Shown here: positions 19,224 to 27,423 of the stretch, one piece after another | Numbering within the stretch: the stretch's first letter is position 1 | Layout of the letters: each line of letters starts with the position of its first letter | Assembly (NCBI RefSeq): GCF_021739025.1 | Contig: NZ_JAKKOT010000005.1 | Location: 372,001-436,000, forward strand | Direction of reading: 5' to 3' | Source: Gordonia liuliyuniae | Lineage (GTDB): Bacteria > Actinomycetota > Actinomycetes > Mycobacteriales > Mycobacteriaceae | Length of the DNA stretch: 64,000 bases | Translations under genes and position numbers: made by a program | Notes under the pieces: model-generated | Seen by the model: only the letters and a program-made list of their open reading frames with translations | Databases searched by the model: none | Told to the model about the DNA's origin: nothing

Positions 19224-19300
19224 GCCTCCGTAGCTCAGGTGGATAGAGCAAGAGCCTTCTAATCTCTAGGTCGCAGGTTCGAGTCCTGCCGGGGGCACCA
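19224..19300 (+). tRNA. tRNA-Arg (anticodon TCT)
   Basis: A full cloverleaf can be folded: acceptor arm GCCTCCG with CGGGGGC, D arm GCTC/GAGC, anticodon loop CTTCTAA giving anticodon TCT (Arg, AGA codons), T arm CAGG-TTCGAGT-CCTG. The 3' CCA is encoded. The anticodon stem has one C-T mismatch at its loop end. Confidence 0.95.
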
Positions 19301-19430
19301 CATAAGCAGTGGTCACAGCCTCAGTGGCGACTGTCCCGGACGACTCGTGCGCGCAACGTGCCACGCCGGGGCGCATCGATGTCCGTGCACCCGGTGTGAC
19401 GAGGCATACGCACACGTAGCCCCGCTCCCG
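19301..19430. other. Spacer after tRNA-Arg
   Basis: 130 bases with no recognised gene or strong hairpin. Confidence 0.5.
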
Positions 19431-20096
19431 CTACCTGTCGACTAGGCGCACCCGCAGCGGTTCGCGATCGACGGTCACCGCGGTCAGGTCGTCCACGACG
19501 TAGTCGGGTCCGTGGGCGGCGGACGCCGCGCCGACCCCGACCACTGTCGCCCCCGCGGCCCGACCGGCCGCGATCCCCGCACCCGAGTCCTCGATCACCA
19601 CGCACTGCGTCGGGTCGACGCCGAGCAGCGCGGCGGCGTGCAGGAAGCCGCACGGGCTCGGCTTCGACTCGGTGATGTCGTCGGCGGTGACCGCCACGGC
19701 GGGAACGGCGAGTCCGGCAGCGCCCATCCGCGCCCGCGCCAACGGCAGGGTCGCGGACGTCACGAGGGCGTGTGGGACGTCGGCGAGCACATCGAGCAGT
19801 TCGGCGGCGCCCGCGATCGCGACGATCCCATCGGTCTCGGAGATCTCGGCGGCGAGCATTTCCTCGTTGTCGGCGAGGTTCTCGGCCATCGGGCGGTCCG
19901 GCAGGAACTCCGCCATCACCTCGTGGCCTTGTCGACCGTGCGAGATCCTCAGCACCGAGTCGACGTCGAGCCCGTGGGCGGCCGCCCACCGTCCCATGAG
20001 CCGTTCGACGACAGCGTCGGAGTCGACGAGCGTCCCGTCCATGTCCAACAGCACGGCACGGACGGGGATGCTGATACGCGCGGGAATCGTCACCAT
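19431..20096 (-). CDS. HAD-superfamily sugar-phosphatase-like hydrolase
   Basis: A 221-residue HAD hydrolase. The nucleophile motif DMDGTLVDS has Asp18 and Asp20; motif II is LVTSAT, the motif III Lys is in [10 protein letters not shown], and motif IV is VIEDSGAG. The inserted helical cap after motif I puts it with beta-phosphoglucomutase/sugar-phosphate phosphatases (GPP/DOG-like). It should dephosphorylate a small phosphorylated metabolite. It lies downstream of the FAD monooxygenase, separated by a duplicated gene fragment, so joint transcription is possible but not certain. Exact substrate unknown. Confidence 0.88.
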   Translation of the reverse strand: MVTIPARISIPVRAVLLDMDGTLVDSDAVVERLMGRWAAAHGLDVDSVLRISHGRQGHEVMAEFLPDRPMAENLADNEEMLAAEISETDGIVAIAGAAELLDVLADVPHALVTSATLPLARARMGAAGLAVPAVAVTADDITESKPSPCGFLHAAALLGVDPTQCVVIEDSGAGIAAGRAAGATVVGVGAASAAHGPDYVVDDLTAVTVDREPLRVRLVDR

Positions 20097-20098
20097 GG

Positions 20099-20175
20099 CT
20101 CCAGTGTGCGGGAGAATCCGTCGCGGGAGGCGATGGTTGCCCGATCAAAGACGGCGGCGGACTCCGCTGGCCCGC
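20099..20175 (-). pseudogene. Duplicated C-terminal fragment of the FAD monooxygenase
   Basis: The minus strand can be read as [16 protein letters not shown], very close to the true end of the neighbouring monooxygenase (LATIASRRAFTRTLES). The DNA also matches: 20099-20148 against 20209-20258, with a shared GCGGGAGGCGATGGT core. The frame differs from the intact gene and there is no start, so this is a fossil of a tandem duplication about 110 bp apart. Confidence 0.7.
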
Positions 20176-20202
20176 ACGACACTGACGCGAGCACTCCCGC
20201 CG

Positions 20203-21315
20203 TTACGACTCCAGGGTGCGCGTGAACGCTCGGCGGGAGGCGATGGTCGCCAGGCGGGTGCGCACGACGGCGTCGGGCACCAGGACGCTCGACCGGATGA
20301 GGGCACCCCACACTGCGGCCGGACGCCCGTTCACCACTCGCCCGATCAGATTCGAATCCCGAACCACGGCCCGGGTTCGGCGGCGCCGGGCCCCGGCGTA
20401 CCGCATCATCGCCCGCGGAAGGTCGTCACAGGTCCGCACGCAGTCGGCGAGCGTCACCGCGTCTTCGATCGCCTGACAACCGCCCTGCCCGAGATGCGGT
20501 CGCATGGGGTGCGCGGCGTCGCCGACCAACACGATGCGGCCACGGTGCAGGACTTTCGCGGTCGGCCTGTCGTACAGGTCGTTGCGCAGTAGGACTGCCG
20601 GATCGGTTGCCGCGACCAGCCGCGGCAACGGGTCCGCCCACCCGTCGACCAGCCCGCGGACGTACGCGTACTCGTCGTCGAACCAGGCGCCTTCGGGCAG
20701 TTGCGCGGTGGCGAACCAGTAGGTGCGGTCCGCGCCCAGCGGGACCAGGCCGAACTGGCTGCCCGGCCCGAGCACCTCGCCCGCGAACACCGGGTCGAAG
20801 GTCGCGTCGGCGACGCCGCGCCACGCCGTGTACCCGGCGTACGTCCGCGGCAACGCGCCGTTGAGTTCCCGCGCGAGCACCGATCCGATTCCGTCGGCTC
20901 CGACGATGAGGTCGGCGTCGAGTCCGGCCGAACCTTCGACGCTCGTCCCGAACCGCACAGTGCCCGGCGGCAGGAGCCGCGACAATACGTCCCGCAGGAT
21001 CGGCCGTTCCACCACGACCAACGGCTCGCCGAGCGCGTCGACGAGCCGATTGGGGTCGGGTCGCCGAATCCAGCCGCCGTCGCGCCACCGCACTGCCCCG
21101 GCCGTGACGCGCCCGCCGGCCGCCCGGACCGCGTCGCCCGCACCGATCCGGTCGAGTGCGGCCAACGCGTTGGGCCACAAGCTGATTCCAGCACCCGCGA
21201 CAGTGTCGTCGCGGGCCTCAAGGACCCGCACGTCGTGTCCGTCGCGGTGCAGGGCCAGCGCTGTGGTCAGCCCCGCTATCCCACCGCCGACGACGATCAC
21301 GCGCACAGATCTCAC
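20203..21315 (-). CDS. FAD-dependent aromatic-ring-type monooxygenase
   Basis: A 370-residue class A flavin monooxygenase (UbiH/salicylate-hydroxylase/HpxO-like). The N-terminal dinucleotide motif is VVGGGIAGL, the second FAD motif is LVGDAAHPMRPHLGQGG, and the DG motif is LIVGADGIGS. Such enzymes use NAD(P)H and O2 to hydroxylate aromatic or purine-like substrates. The GTG start overlaps the crotonase stop (GTGA), which argues for coupling. It is the third gene of a thiolase-crotonase-monooxygenase run. The substrate cannot be told from sequence; ring cleavage or ring modification before beta-oxidation is a reasonable guess. Confidence 0.85.
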   Translation of the reverse strand: MRSVRVIVVGGGIAGLTTALALHRDGHDVRVLEARDDTVAGAGISLWPNALAALDRIGAGDAVRAAGGRVTAGAVRWRDGGWIRRPDPNRLVDALGEPLVVVERPILRDVLSRLLPPGTVRFGTSVEGSAGLDADLIVGADGIGSVLARELNGALPRTYAGYTAWRGVADATFDPVFAGEVLGPGSQFGLVPLGADRTYWFATAQLPEGAWFDDEYAYVRGLVDGWADPLPRLVAATDPAVLLRNDLYDRPTAKVLHRGRIVLVGDAAHPMRPHLGQGGCQAIEDAVTLADCVRTCDDLPRAMMRYAGARRRRTRAVVRDSNLIGRVVNGRPAAVWGALIRSSVLVPDAVVRTRLATIASRRAFTRTLES

Positions 21316-22112
21316 CGACCCCGGTAGACTCCGGCGCGCTTGTCGAGCATCGCCGCCACCGCTTCCTGATGATCGTGAGTCTGATGCGCGATCCCCTGGA
21401 GTGCCGCCGACATCTCCAGGAGTTGGTCTAGCGTCTGCTGCGACGATTCGCGTAGGAGTTTCTTGGCCATCCGAACTGCGATCGGTGGGTTCACCGCGAC
21501 GCGATCGGCGAGCACGCGCGCGGCTCCCAGCAGTTCGTCCGGTTCGACGACCTGCGACACCATCCCCCAATCGAGGGCGGTGGCGGCGTCCACCCGGTCG
21601 CCGGTCAACGCCATCTCGGCCGCACGCGCCGGGCCGATGATGCGCGGCAGGAACCAGGCCCCGCCGTCGCCCGGGATGATCCCGAGCTTGACGAAGCTCT
21701 CGGCGAAGAACGCTGTCGTCGACGCGATCCGCAGATCGCACATCATCGCCAAGTCGCAGCCCGCCCCGACCGCCGGGCCGTTGACGGCGGCGACCACCGG
21801 GACCTCCAACGCGTACAGGGCGCGCGGGATCCGTTGGATGCCGTCGCGGTAGCCGATCCGCTGGTCGTGCGCGGCGCCGCCGAACAGCCCTTCGCCCGCC
21901 TGCATCGCCTTGACGTTGCCGCCCGCCGAGAAGGCCGAACCGGCGCCGGTGAGGATCACCGCGCGCACGCTCTGGTCGGCGTTCGCCTGCGCGACCGCGT
22001 CGACGATCGCATCAATGACCGGCACATCGGAGATCGCGTTGCGCACCTCGGGCAGATTGATCGTCCACGTGACGACATGGCCGTCCCGCTCGACAAGTAG
22101 TTCCTCGCTCAT
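21312..22112 (-). CDS. Enoyl-CoA hydratase/isomerase family protein
   Basis: A 266-residue crotonase-fold enzyme acting on CoA thioesters. The oxyanion-hole segments are GSAFSAGGNVK and NGPAVGAGCDLAMMCD. The later motif LGIIPGDGGAWFLPR has Asp where classical hydratases have other residues, as in PaaG/isomerase-like branches, so hydration versus isomerisation is open. AGGAAGG precedes the ATG. It is 30 bases downstream of the thiolase and overlaps the monooxygenase start, forming a degradative operon. Confidence 0.88.
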   Translation of the reverse strand: MSEELLVERDGHVVTWTINLPEVRNAISDVPVIDAIVDAVAQANADQSVRAVILTGAGSAFSAGGNVKAMQAGEGLFGGAAHDQRIGYRDGIQRIPRALYALEVPVVAAVNGPAVGAGCDLAMMCDLRIASTTAFFAESFVKLGIIPGDGGAWFLPRIIGPARAAEMALTGDRVDAATALDWGMVSQVVEPDELLGAARVLADRVAVNPPIAVRMAKKLLRESSQQTLDQLLEMSAALQGIAHQTHDHQEAVAAMLDKRAGVYRGR

Positions 22113-22142
22113 TGCAGGGCCTTCCTCATCGCAGGGTCGCGC

Positions 22143-23273
22143 TCACAGCAATTCCAGGATCGTCGCGTTGGCCATGCCGCCGGCCTCACACATCGTCTGC
22201 AGACCGTAGCGAATCCCGTTGTCGCGCATGTGGTGCACGAGACGGGTCATCAGGATCGCACCGGACGCGCCGAGCGGATGCCCGACCGAGATGGCACCGC
22301 CGAGCGGGTTGAGGACGTCGTCGGACGCGCCGATCTCCCTCTGCCACGCGAGCGGGACGGGTGCGAACGCCTCGTTGACCTCGTAGGCTCCGATCTCGTC
22401 GACTCTCAGACCCGAGCGGTCGAGCGCTTTACGGGTCGCCGCAATGGGCGCGGTCAACATGATGACGGGGTCGTCCCCCGCCAGGACCGTCGTGTGCACC
22501 CGCGCGATCGGCGTCCACCCGTTGGCGGCGGCCGTCTCACTCGACGTGACCAGCAGCGCACCCGCGCCGTCGGAGATCTGCGACGCATTGCCCGCGGTGA
22601 TCATGCCGTTCGGGTCGAATGGCGTCTTGAGTCCGGCGAGCTTCTCCACCGTGGTTCCGCGACGCAGACCCTCGTCCTGTGTGAGACCGCCGATCGGGGC
22701 GAGTTGACCGTCGAACGCGCCCGCGTCGACTGCTGCGGCGGTGCGCTCGTGCGACCGAGCCGAGTACTCGTCGAGCTCGGTGCGGGTCATCCCCCATTTC
22801 GCGGCGACCATCTCGGCGCCGATGCCCTGATCGAAGCGTTCGATCTCGTAACGGTCGAGCACCGACTGCGGGGTGGGCTGACCGCCCTTCCCCGCCGTGC
22901 CCATCGGCACCCGCGACATCGATTCGACGCCGCCCGCGATCGCGACGTCGTACTGCCCGGAGATCACGCCCCCGGCAGCGAACGCGACTGACTGCTGCCC
23001 CGACCCGCAGCGGCGGTCGACGACCACCGACGGCACGGATTCGGGCCATCCGGCGGCGAGGACGCCGAGACGACCGATGTGGCCCGCCTGGTCGCCCACC
23101 TGGCTCACACAACCCCAGATCACGTCGTCGACGATGGCCGGATCGAACCCGACGCGTTCGGCGAGCGAGGTGAGAACGTGCCCGGACAGGTCGCCGGGGT
23201 GGATGTCGGACAGGGAACCGTTTCGTCTGCCGATGGGGGTGCGAACCGCATCGACGATCACTGCATCACGCAT
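22143..23273 (-). CDS. Acetyl-CoA acyltransferase (thiolase)
   Basis: A 376-residue thiolase II/FadA-like enzyme cleaving 3-ketoacyl-CoA with CoA. The nucleophile is Cys89 in DRRCGSGQQS; the catalytic His is in VGHPLGASGA, and the second Cys (about 362) is in MCEAGGMANATILE. The ATG at 23273 fits the family N-terminus (MRDAVIVDAVRTPIG); an ATG three codons earlier is possible. It is divergent from the nitrate reductase, with 82 bases between. A TACAAG hexamer upstream may be its -10. Confidence 0.92.
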   Translation of the reverse strand: MRDAVIVDAVRTPIGRRNGSLSDIHPGDLSGHVLTSLAERVGFDPAIVDDVIWGCVSQVGDQAGHIGRLGVLAAGWPESVPSVVVDRRCGSGQQSVAFAAGGVISGQYDVAIAGGVESMSRVPMGTAGKGGQPTPQSVLDRYEIERFDQGIGAEMVAAKWGMTRTELDEYSARSHERTAAAVDAGAFDGQLAPIGGLTQDEGLRRGTTVEKLAGLKTPFDPNGMITAGNASQISDGAGALLVTSSETAAANGWTPIARVHTTVLAGDDPVIMLTAPIAATRKALDRSGLRVDEIGAYEVNEAFAPVPLAWQREIGASDDVLNPLGGAISVGHPLGASGAILMTRLVHHMRDNGIRYGLQTMCEAGGMANATILELL

Positions 23274-23294
23274 GCAAACCATCTTGTAGCACTG

Positions 23295-23332
23295 TTGACA
23301 CTCGCGTAACACGAAACGGCGCAACTGGAAAC
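23295..23332 (+). promoter_or_regulatory. Candidate GlnR box upstream of nitrate reductase
   Basis: Half-sites TTGAC (23295-23299), GTAAC (23306-23310) and GAAAC (23328-23332) put AC dinucleotides at offsets 0, 11 and 33, as in the actinobacterial GlnR consensus (GTNAC-n6-GNAAC repeated). The third half-site position is not conserved. The box ends 23 bases before the nitrate reductase ATG. Confidence 0.45.
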
Positions 23333-23355
23333 ATGTCACATCGACGATTCTGGAC

Positions 23356-26300
23356 ATGGACGATCCTTCGCGCACCGTGTCGACCGTGTGCGGCTACTGC
23401 GGGGTCGGCTGCGGAATGACGTTGACCCTCGACGGCGACCGCGTCACGTCGTCGACCGGCGACCGCGACCACCCGACGAACCGCGGCCGCCTGTGCACGA
23501 AGGGCGCGACGACGGCCGAGATGCTCTCCGCGCCCGGCCGGTTGACGTCGGCGACAGTCGACGGCGCGCAGGTGAGCACCGACGACGCCGTCGCCGAGAC
23601 GGCGCGGCGTCTCACCGCTATCCGCGACGAGCACGGCCCGGACTCGATCGCCGTATACGTGTCCGGCCAGATGACGGTCGAAGCCCAATACCTGTCGAAC
23701 AAGCTGACCAAGGGGTTCCTCGGGACCAACCAGATCGAATCGAACTCGCGACTGTGCATGGCGTCCGCGGGGACCGGGTACAAGCAGTCACTTGGTGCAG
23801 ACGGCCCGCCCGGCAGCTACGACGACCTCGACCACGCCGACCTGTTCCTGGTGATCGGCGCCAACATGGCGGACTGCCATCCGATCCTGTTCCTCCGCAT
23901 GATGGAGCGGGTCAACGCGGGCGCCCGTCTCGTGGTGATCGATCCGCGACGAACGGCGACAGCCGCGAGAGCCGACATGTATCTGCAAGTCCGGCCCGGA
24001 ACCGACTTGGCACTGCTCAACGGACTGCTCCGGCTGATCGTCGACGCAGGCGGCGTCGACGACGAGTTCGTGGCCGCCCACACCACCGGCTGGGAGACGA
24101 TGGGCCCGCTCCTGGCCGAGTACCCGGTCGACGTGGTCGCCGAGACCACTGGGCTGGCCGCCGACGACTTGCGGACCCTCGCCCAGTGGGTCGTCGACGC
24201 CGACGACTGGGTCTCGCTGTGGACGATGGGCCTCAACCAGTCGACCCACGGCACCTGGCACACCAACGCGCTGGTGAACCTGCACCTGGCGACCGGGACG
24301 ATCTGCCGCACCGGGTCGGGGCCGTTCTCGCTGACCGGCCAGCCGAACGCGATGGGCGGCCGTGAGATGGGCTACATGGGGCCCGGGCTGCCCGGGCAGC
24401 GCACCGCACTCGATCCGGCCGACCGCGCGCATACCGAAGCGCTGTGGGGCCTCCCGGCGGGCACGATCCGCGACGATCCGGGCGGCGGAACGATCGACAT
24501 GTTCGAGCGGATGGCTGCGGGCGAGATCCGCGCCGCGTGGATCATCTGCACCAACCCCGTTGCGTCGGTCGCCAACCGGGACACGGTGATAGCGGCCCTC
24601 GAAGCCGCCGACCTCGTCGTCGTCCAGGAAGCGTTCGACGGCGTCGAGACCGCTGCGTACGCCGACATCCTGCTGCCCGCGGCGCTGTGGTCGGAGACCG
24701 ACGGGGTGATGATCAACTCCGAACGGAACCTGACCCTGTGCCGGCCCGCAGTCGCGCCGCCGGGCGACTCGCGACCCGACTGGCGGCTCATCGCCGACGT
24801 CGGCGCGGCGATGGGCTGCGGCGACGCCTTCGACTATCCGGACGCGGCCGCCGTCTTCGACGAACTGAGCGGCTTCCACAATCCGATGACCGGGTGGGAC
24901 GTGCGCGGCGCGAGCCACGAACGTCTACGCCACGGCCCCGTCCAGTGGCCTGCCGCTCCAGGGTGTTCGGACCGGAACCCGATCCGGTATCGCGACGGCG
25001 ACACGCTGCGGTTCCCGACGGCGGACGGTCGCGCGCGTTTTCTGCCGCGTCCGTTCCTCCCGCCTGCCGAACTCCCCGACGACGAGTACCCGGTCGTGTT
25101 GACGACGGGGCGTCTCGCGCACCAGTGGCACACGATGACCAAGACCGGACGCGTCGCGAAGCTCAACAGACTCGATCCGTCGAGCTTCGTCCAACTGCAC
25201 CCGGACACCGCCGCACAGCACGGCGTGGCCGACGACGACCGCGTCGTCGTCGCGTCCCGTCGCGGTTCGGTGACCGTGCCCGCGCGAGTGACCACCGACA
25301 TCGTGCCCGGCTGCTGTTTCGTCCCCATGCACTTCAACGACGCGGCCGGCCCCGATCTCGCGGTCAACGGCGTCACGAGCGACGCTGTCGACCCGGACTC
25401 GCTGCAGCCGGAGTTCAAAGCCTGCGCCGTGTCCCTCACTCGTGTGTCCCCCGCCCTCGTCCGCCCGACTCAAGAGGAGCCTTCCGTGACCGGCCTCGCA
25501 TCCGTCCTCGGCGGAGCGCCCGCGCCGTCGACCGCACCGGAGGAGTCCGCGTACCTGTCCGGCCTCGCTGCGGGAATCGCCGCGAATCCGCCCGTCGACT
25601 CGGTACCGACGATCCCGACCGCCGCCCCTCTCTCGCCCGCAGTGCGGGCGTGGGCCGACGGCGTCCTCGCCGGCTACTTCGCGCGCACCGCGGTGTCGGC
25701 GACCGCGGCCGAACCGGGATCGGATCCGGTATCGACCGGTCCGCGCCTGACCCTCGTGTGGGCGTCGCAGACCGGCACCGCCGAGGAGTTCGCCGAGCGT
25801 GCAGCACCCGCGCTGAGCGACGCCGGATACTCGGTCGCGGTGCGGTCCGCCGATGAGGTCGGTGTCGACGAGTTGACCGGCCCGGTCCTGTTCGCGGTGT
25901 CGACGACGGGCGACGGCGACCCGCCCGACAATGCGGCCGCCCTCTGGACACGGTTGACGGCGGCCACCTCGTCGGACGTCCCGGATCTACGGTTCGCGGT
26001 CCTCGGGTTCGGCGACTCGTCGTACGCCGACTTCTGCGGGTTCGCCCGCAAACTCGACGGCCGACTCGGCCTGTTGGGTGCCACGCGCATCATCGACCGG
26101 GTCTCGTGTGAGCCGGGAGACGACTCGGTCGCCGACTCCTGGGTCCAGACCGTGACCTCGGCCCTCCAGGCGCCGTCCGCTGAACCGGTGGACTATTCGC
26201 GACGCAACCCGCTCGCGGCCCGCCTCGTCGAGAACCACCTTCTGACCCGAGACGGGTCGGCCAAGGAGGTCAGACGGTTCGCGTTCGAGCTCCCGCCGGG

Positions 26301-27315
26301 AACCCTCACCTATGAGGCAGGCGACGCACTCGGCGTCATCGCGACGAACAGCCCCGCATTGGTCGAGGAGTGGCTGGCCGTCACCGGGCTCGACGGCGAC
26401 CTCCCGGTCGACGCGGCCGGTGACACGATGAGTCTGCGGGCCGCGCTCACCGAGCACTTCGAGATCGCTCGGATCACCCGCGACCTCGTCAGTTTCGTCG
26501 CCGACCACCACGACGACCCCCAGCTGCGGTCGCTGCTCGACCACCGCGCGGCGTTCGACGACTGGGTGTGGGGTCGACAGTCGGTGGACGTGCTCGCCGA
26601 ATATCCGGTGACAACGGAGGTCTCCGACTGGTTGACGGTGCTGCGGCCGTTGCAACCGCGCCTGTACTCGATCTCATCGAGTCCCGCGCACACGCCCGAT
26701 CGCGTCGAGGTGACGGTGTCGGCGGTCCGCTTCGACGGAGCGGCCTCCACCGAGGGCCGGGCGCGACGCGGCGGCGTGTGTTCGACCTACCTCGCCGACG
26801 CAGAGGACACCACCGAGGTGAAGGTGTTCGTACAGCCCAACAAACACTTCGCTCCGCCGCACGATCCCAGCGCCCCGATGATCATGGTCGGCCCCGGCAC
26901 CGGTGTCGCCCCGTTCCGCGGCTTCCTGCGCGAGCGGGCCGCCGCAGGCGCCCCCGGTGACAACTGGCTCTTCTTCGGTGAGCAGCACCGTGCCACCGAC
27001 TTCCTCTACGAGGACGAACTCACCGAACTACGGGACACCGGCGTGCTGACACGACTCGATGTCGCCTTCTCCCGAGACCAGGCCGACAAGGTGTACGTCC
27101 AAGATCTGATGCGCGAGCACGCCGCCGAGATCTGGGCGTGGCTCTCCCGCGGCGCCCACGTGTACGTGTGCGGTGACGCATCGAGAATGGCCCGCGACGT
27201 GGACGACGTCCTGCACCAGATCGTCGCGCAGGAGGGCCGCCTCGCGCCGCGCAGCGCTGACGCCTACGTCGCCGCCCTCGCCGCCGAGCACCGCTACGTC
27301 CGCGACGTGTACTGA
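23356..27315 (+). CDS. Assimilatory nitrate reductase fused to a diflavin (NADPH) reductase
   Basis: A 1,319-residue fusion that should reduce nitrate to nitrite with electrons from NADPH. Residues 1 to about 690 are a molybdopterin (bis-MGD) oxidoreductase with a 4Fe-4S site at Cys12, Cys15, Cys19 and Cys47 and a likely Mo ligand Cys134 (SRLCMASA). An Ala/Pro-rich linker follows, then a flavodoxin domain from about 797 (WASQTGTAEEF), a CPR-type FAD domain from about 950, and an NADP-binding half with GPGTGVAPFRGF near 1175 and YVCGDASRMA near 1270, ending RDVY as in CysJ-like proteins. It heads the nitrate cluster and replaces separate NasB/NasC electron-transfer subunits. Confidence 0.9.
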   Translation: MDDPSRTVSTVCGYCGVGCGMTLTLDGDRVTSSTGDRDHPTNRGRLCTKGATTAEMLSAPGRLTSATVDGAQVSTDDAVAETARRLTAIRDEHGPDSIAVYVSGQMTVEAQYLSNKLTKGFLGTNQIESNSRLCMASAGTGYKQSLGADGPPGSYDDLDHADLFLVIGANMADCHPILFLRMMERVNAGARLVVIDPRRTATAARADMYLQVRPGTDLALLNGLLRLIVDAGGVDDEFVAAHTTGWETMGPLLAEYPVDVVAETTGLAADDLRTLAQWVVDADDWVSLWTMGLNQSTHGTWHTNALVNLHLATGTICRTGSGPFSLTGQPNAMGGREMGYMGPGLPGQRTALDPADRAHTEALWGLPAGTIRDDPGGGTIDMFERMAAGEIRAAWIICTNPVASVANRDTVIAALEAADLVVVQEAFDGVETAAYADILLPAALWSETDGVMINSERNLTLCRPAVAPPGDSRPDWRLIADVGAAMGCGDAFDYPDAAAVFDELSGFHNPMTGWDVRGASHERLRHGPVQWPAAPGCSDRNPIRYRDGDTLRFPTADGRARFLPRPFLPPAELPDDEYPVVLTTGRLAHQWHTMTKTGRVAKLNRLDPSSFVQLHPDTAAQHGVADDDRVVVASRRGSVTVPARVTTDIVPGCCFVPMHFNDAAGPDLAVNGVTSDAVDPDSLQPEFKACAVSLTRVSPALVRPTQEEPSVTGLASVLGGAPAPSTAPEESAYLSGLAAGIAANPPVDSVPTIPTAAPLSPAVRAWADGVLAGYFARTAVSATAAEPGSDPVSTGPRLTLVWASQTGTAEEFAERAAPALSDAGYSVAVRSADEVGVDELTGPVLFAVSTTGDGDPPDNAAALWTRLTAATSSDVPDLRFAVLGFGDSSYADFCGFARKLDGRLGLLGATRIIDRVSCEPGDDSVADSWVQTVTSALQAPSAEPVDYSRRNPLAARLVENHLLTRDGSAKEVRRFAFELPPGTLTYEAGDALGVIATNSPALVEEWLAVTGLDGDLPVDAAGDTMSLRAALTEHFEIARITRDLVSFVADHHDDPQLRSLLDHRAAFDDWVWGRQSVDVLAEYPVTTEVSDWLTVLRPLQPRLYSISSSPAHTPDRVEVTVSAVRFDGAASTEGRARRGGVCSTYLADAEDTTEVKVFVQPNKHFAPPHDPSAPMIMVGPGTGVAPFRGFLRERAAAGAPGDNWLFFGEQHRATDFLYEDELTELRDTGVLTRLDVAFSRDQADKVYVQDLMREHAAEIWAWLSRGAHVYVCGDASRMARDVDDVLHQIVAQEGRLAPRSADAYVAALAAEHRYVRDVY

Positions 27316-27343
27316 CGACGCTCGATTCCTCACACACGCGTGC

Positions 27344-27378
27344 GTAACACGGTGAGAACCTGGTGACTCGCGAGCAAC
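27344..27378 (+). promoter_or_regulatory. Candidate GlnR box upstream of nirB
   Basis: Two pairs of the form GTNAC-n6-NNAAC: GTAAC (27344-27348) with AGAAC (27355-27359), and GTGAC (27363-27367) with GCAAC (27374-27378). Each pair has AC spaced 11 bp. The block ends 32 bases before a TACCGT hexamer, a normal activator position. Confidence 0.55.
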
Positions 27379-27410
27379 GAGACCCGCGATCTGCCGCAAC
27401 ACCGGATCCA

Positions 27411-27416
27411 TACCGT
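27411..27416 (+). promoter_or_regulatory. Leaderless-type -10 element of nirB
   Basis: TACCGT ends seven bases before the nirB ATG at 27424, so transcription would start at or beside the start codon. There is no ribosome site. Confidence 0.5.
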
Positions 27417-27423
27417 CGTCGAC

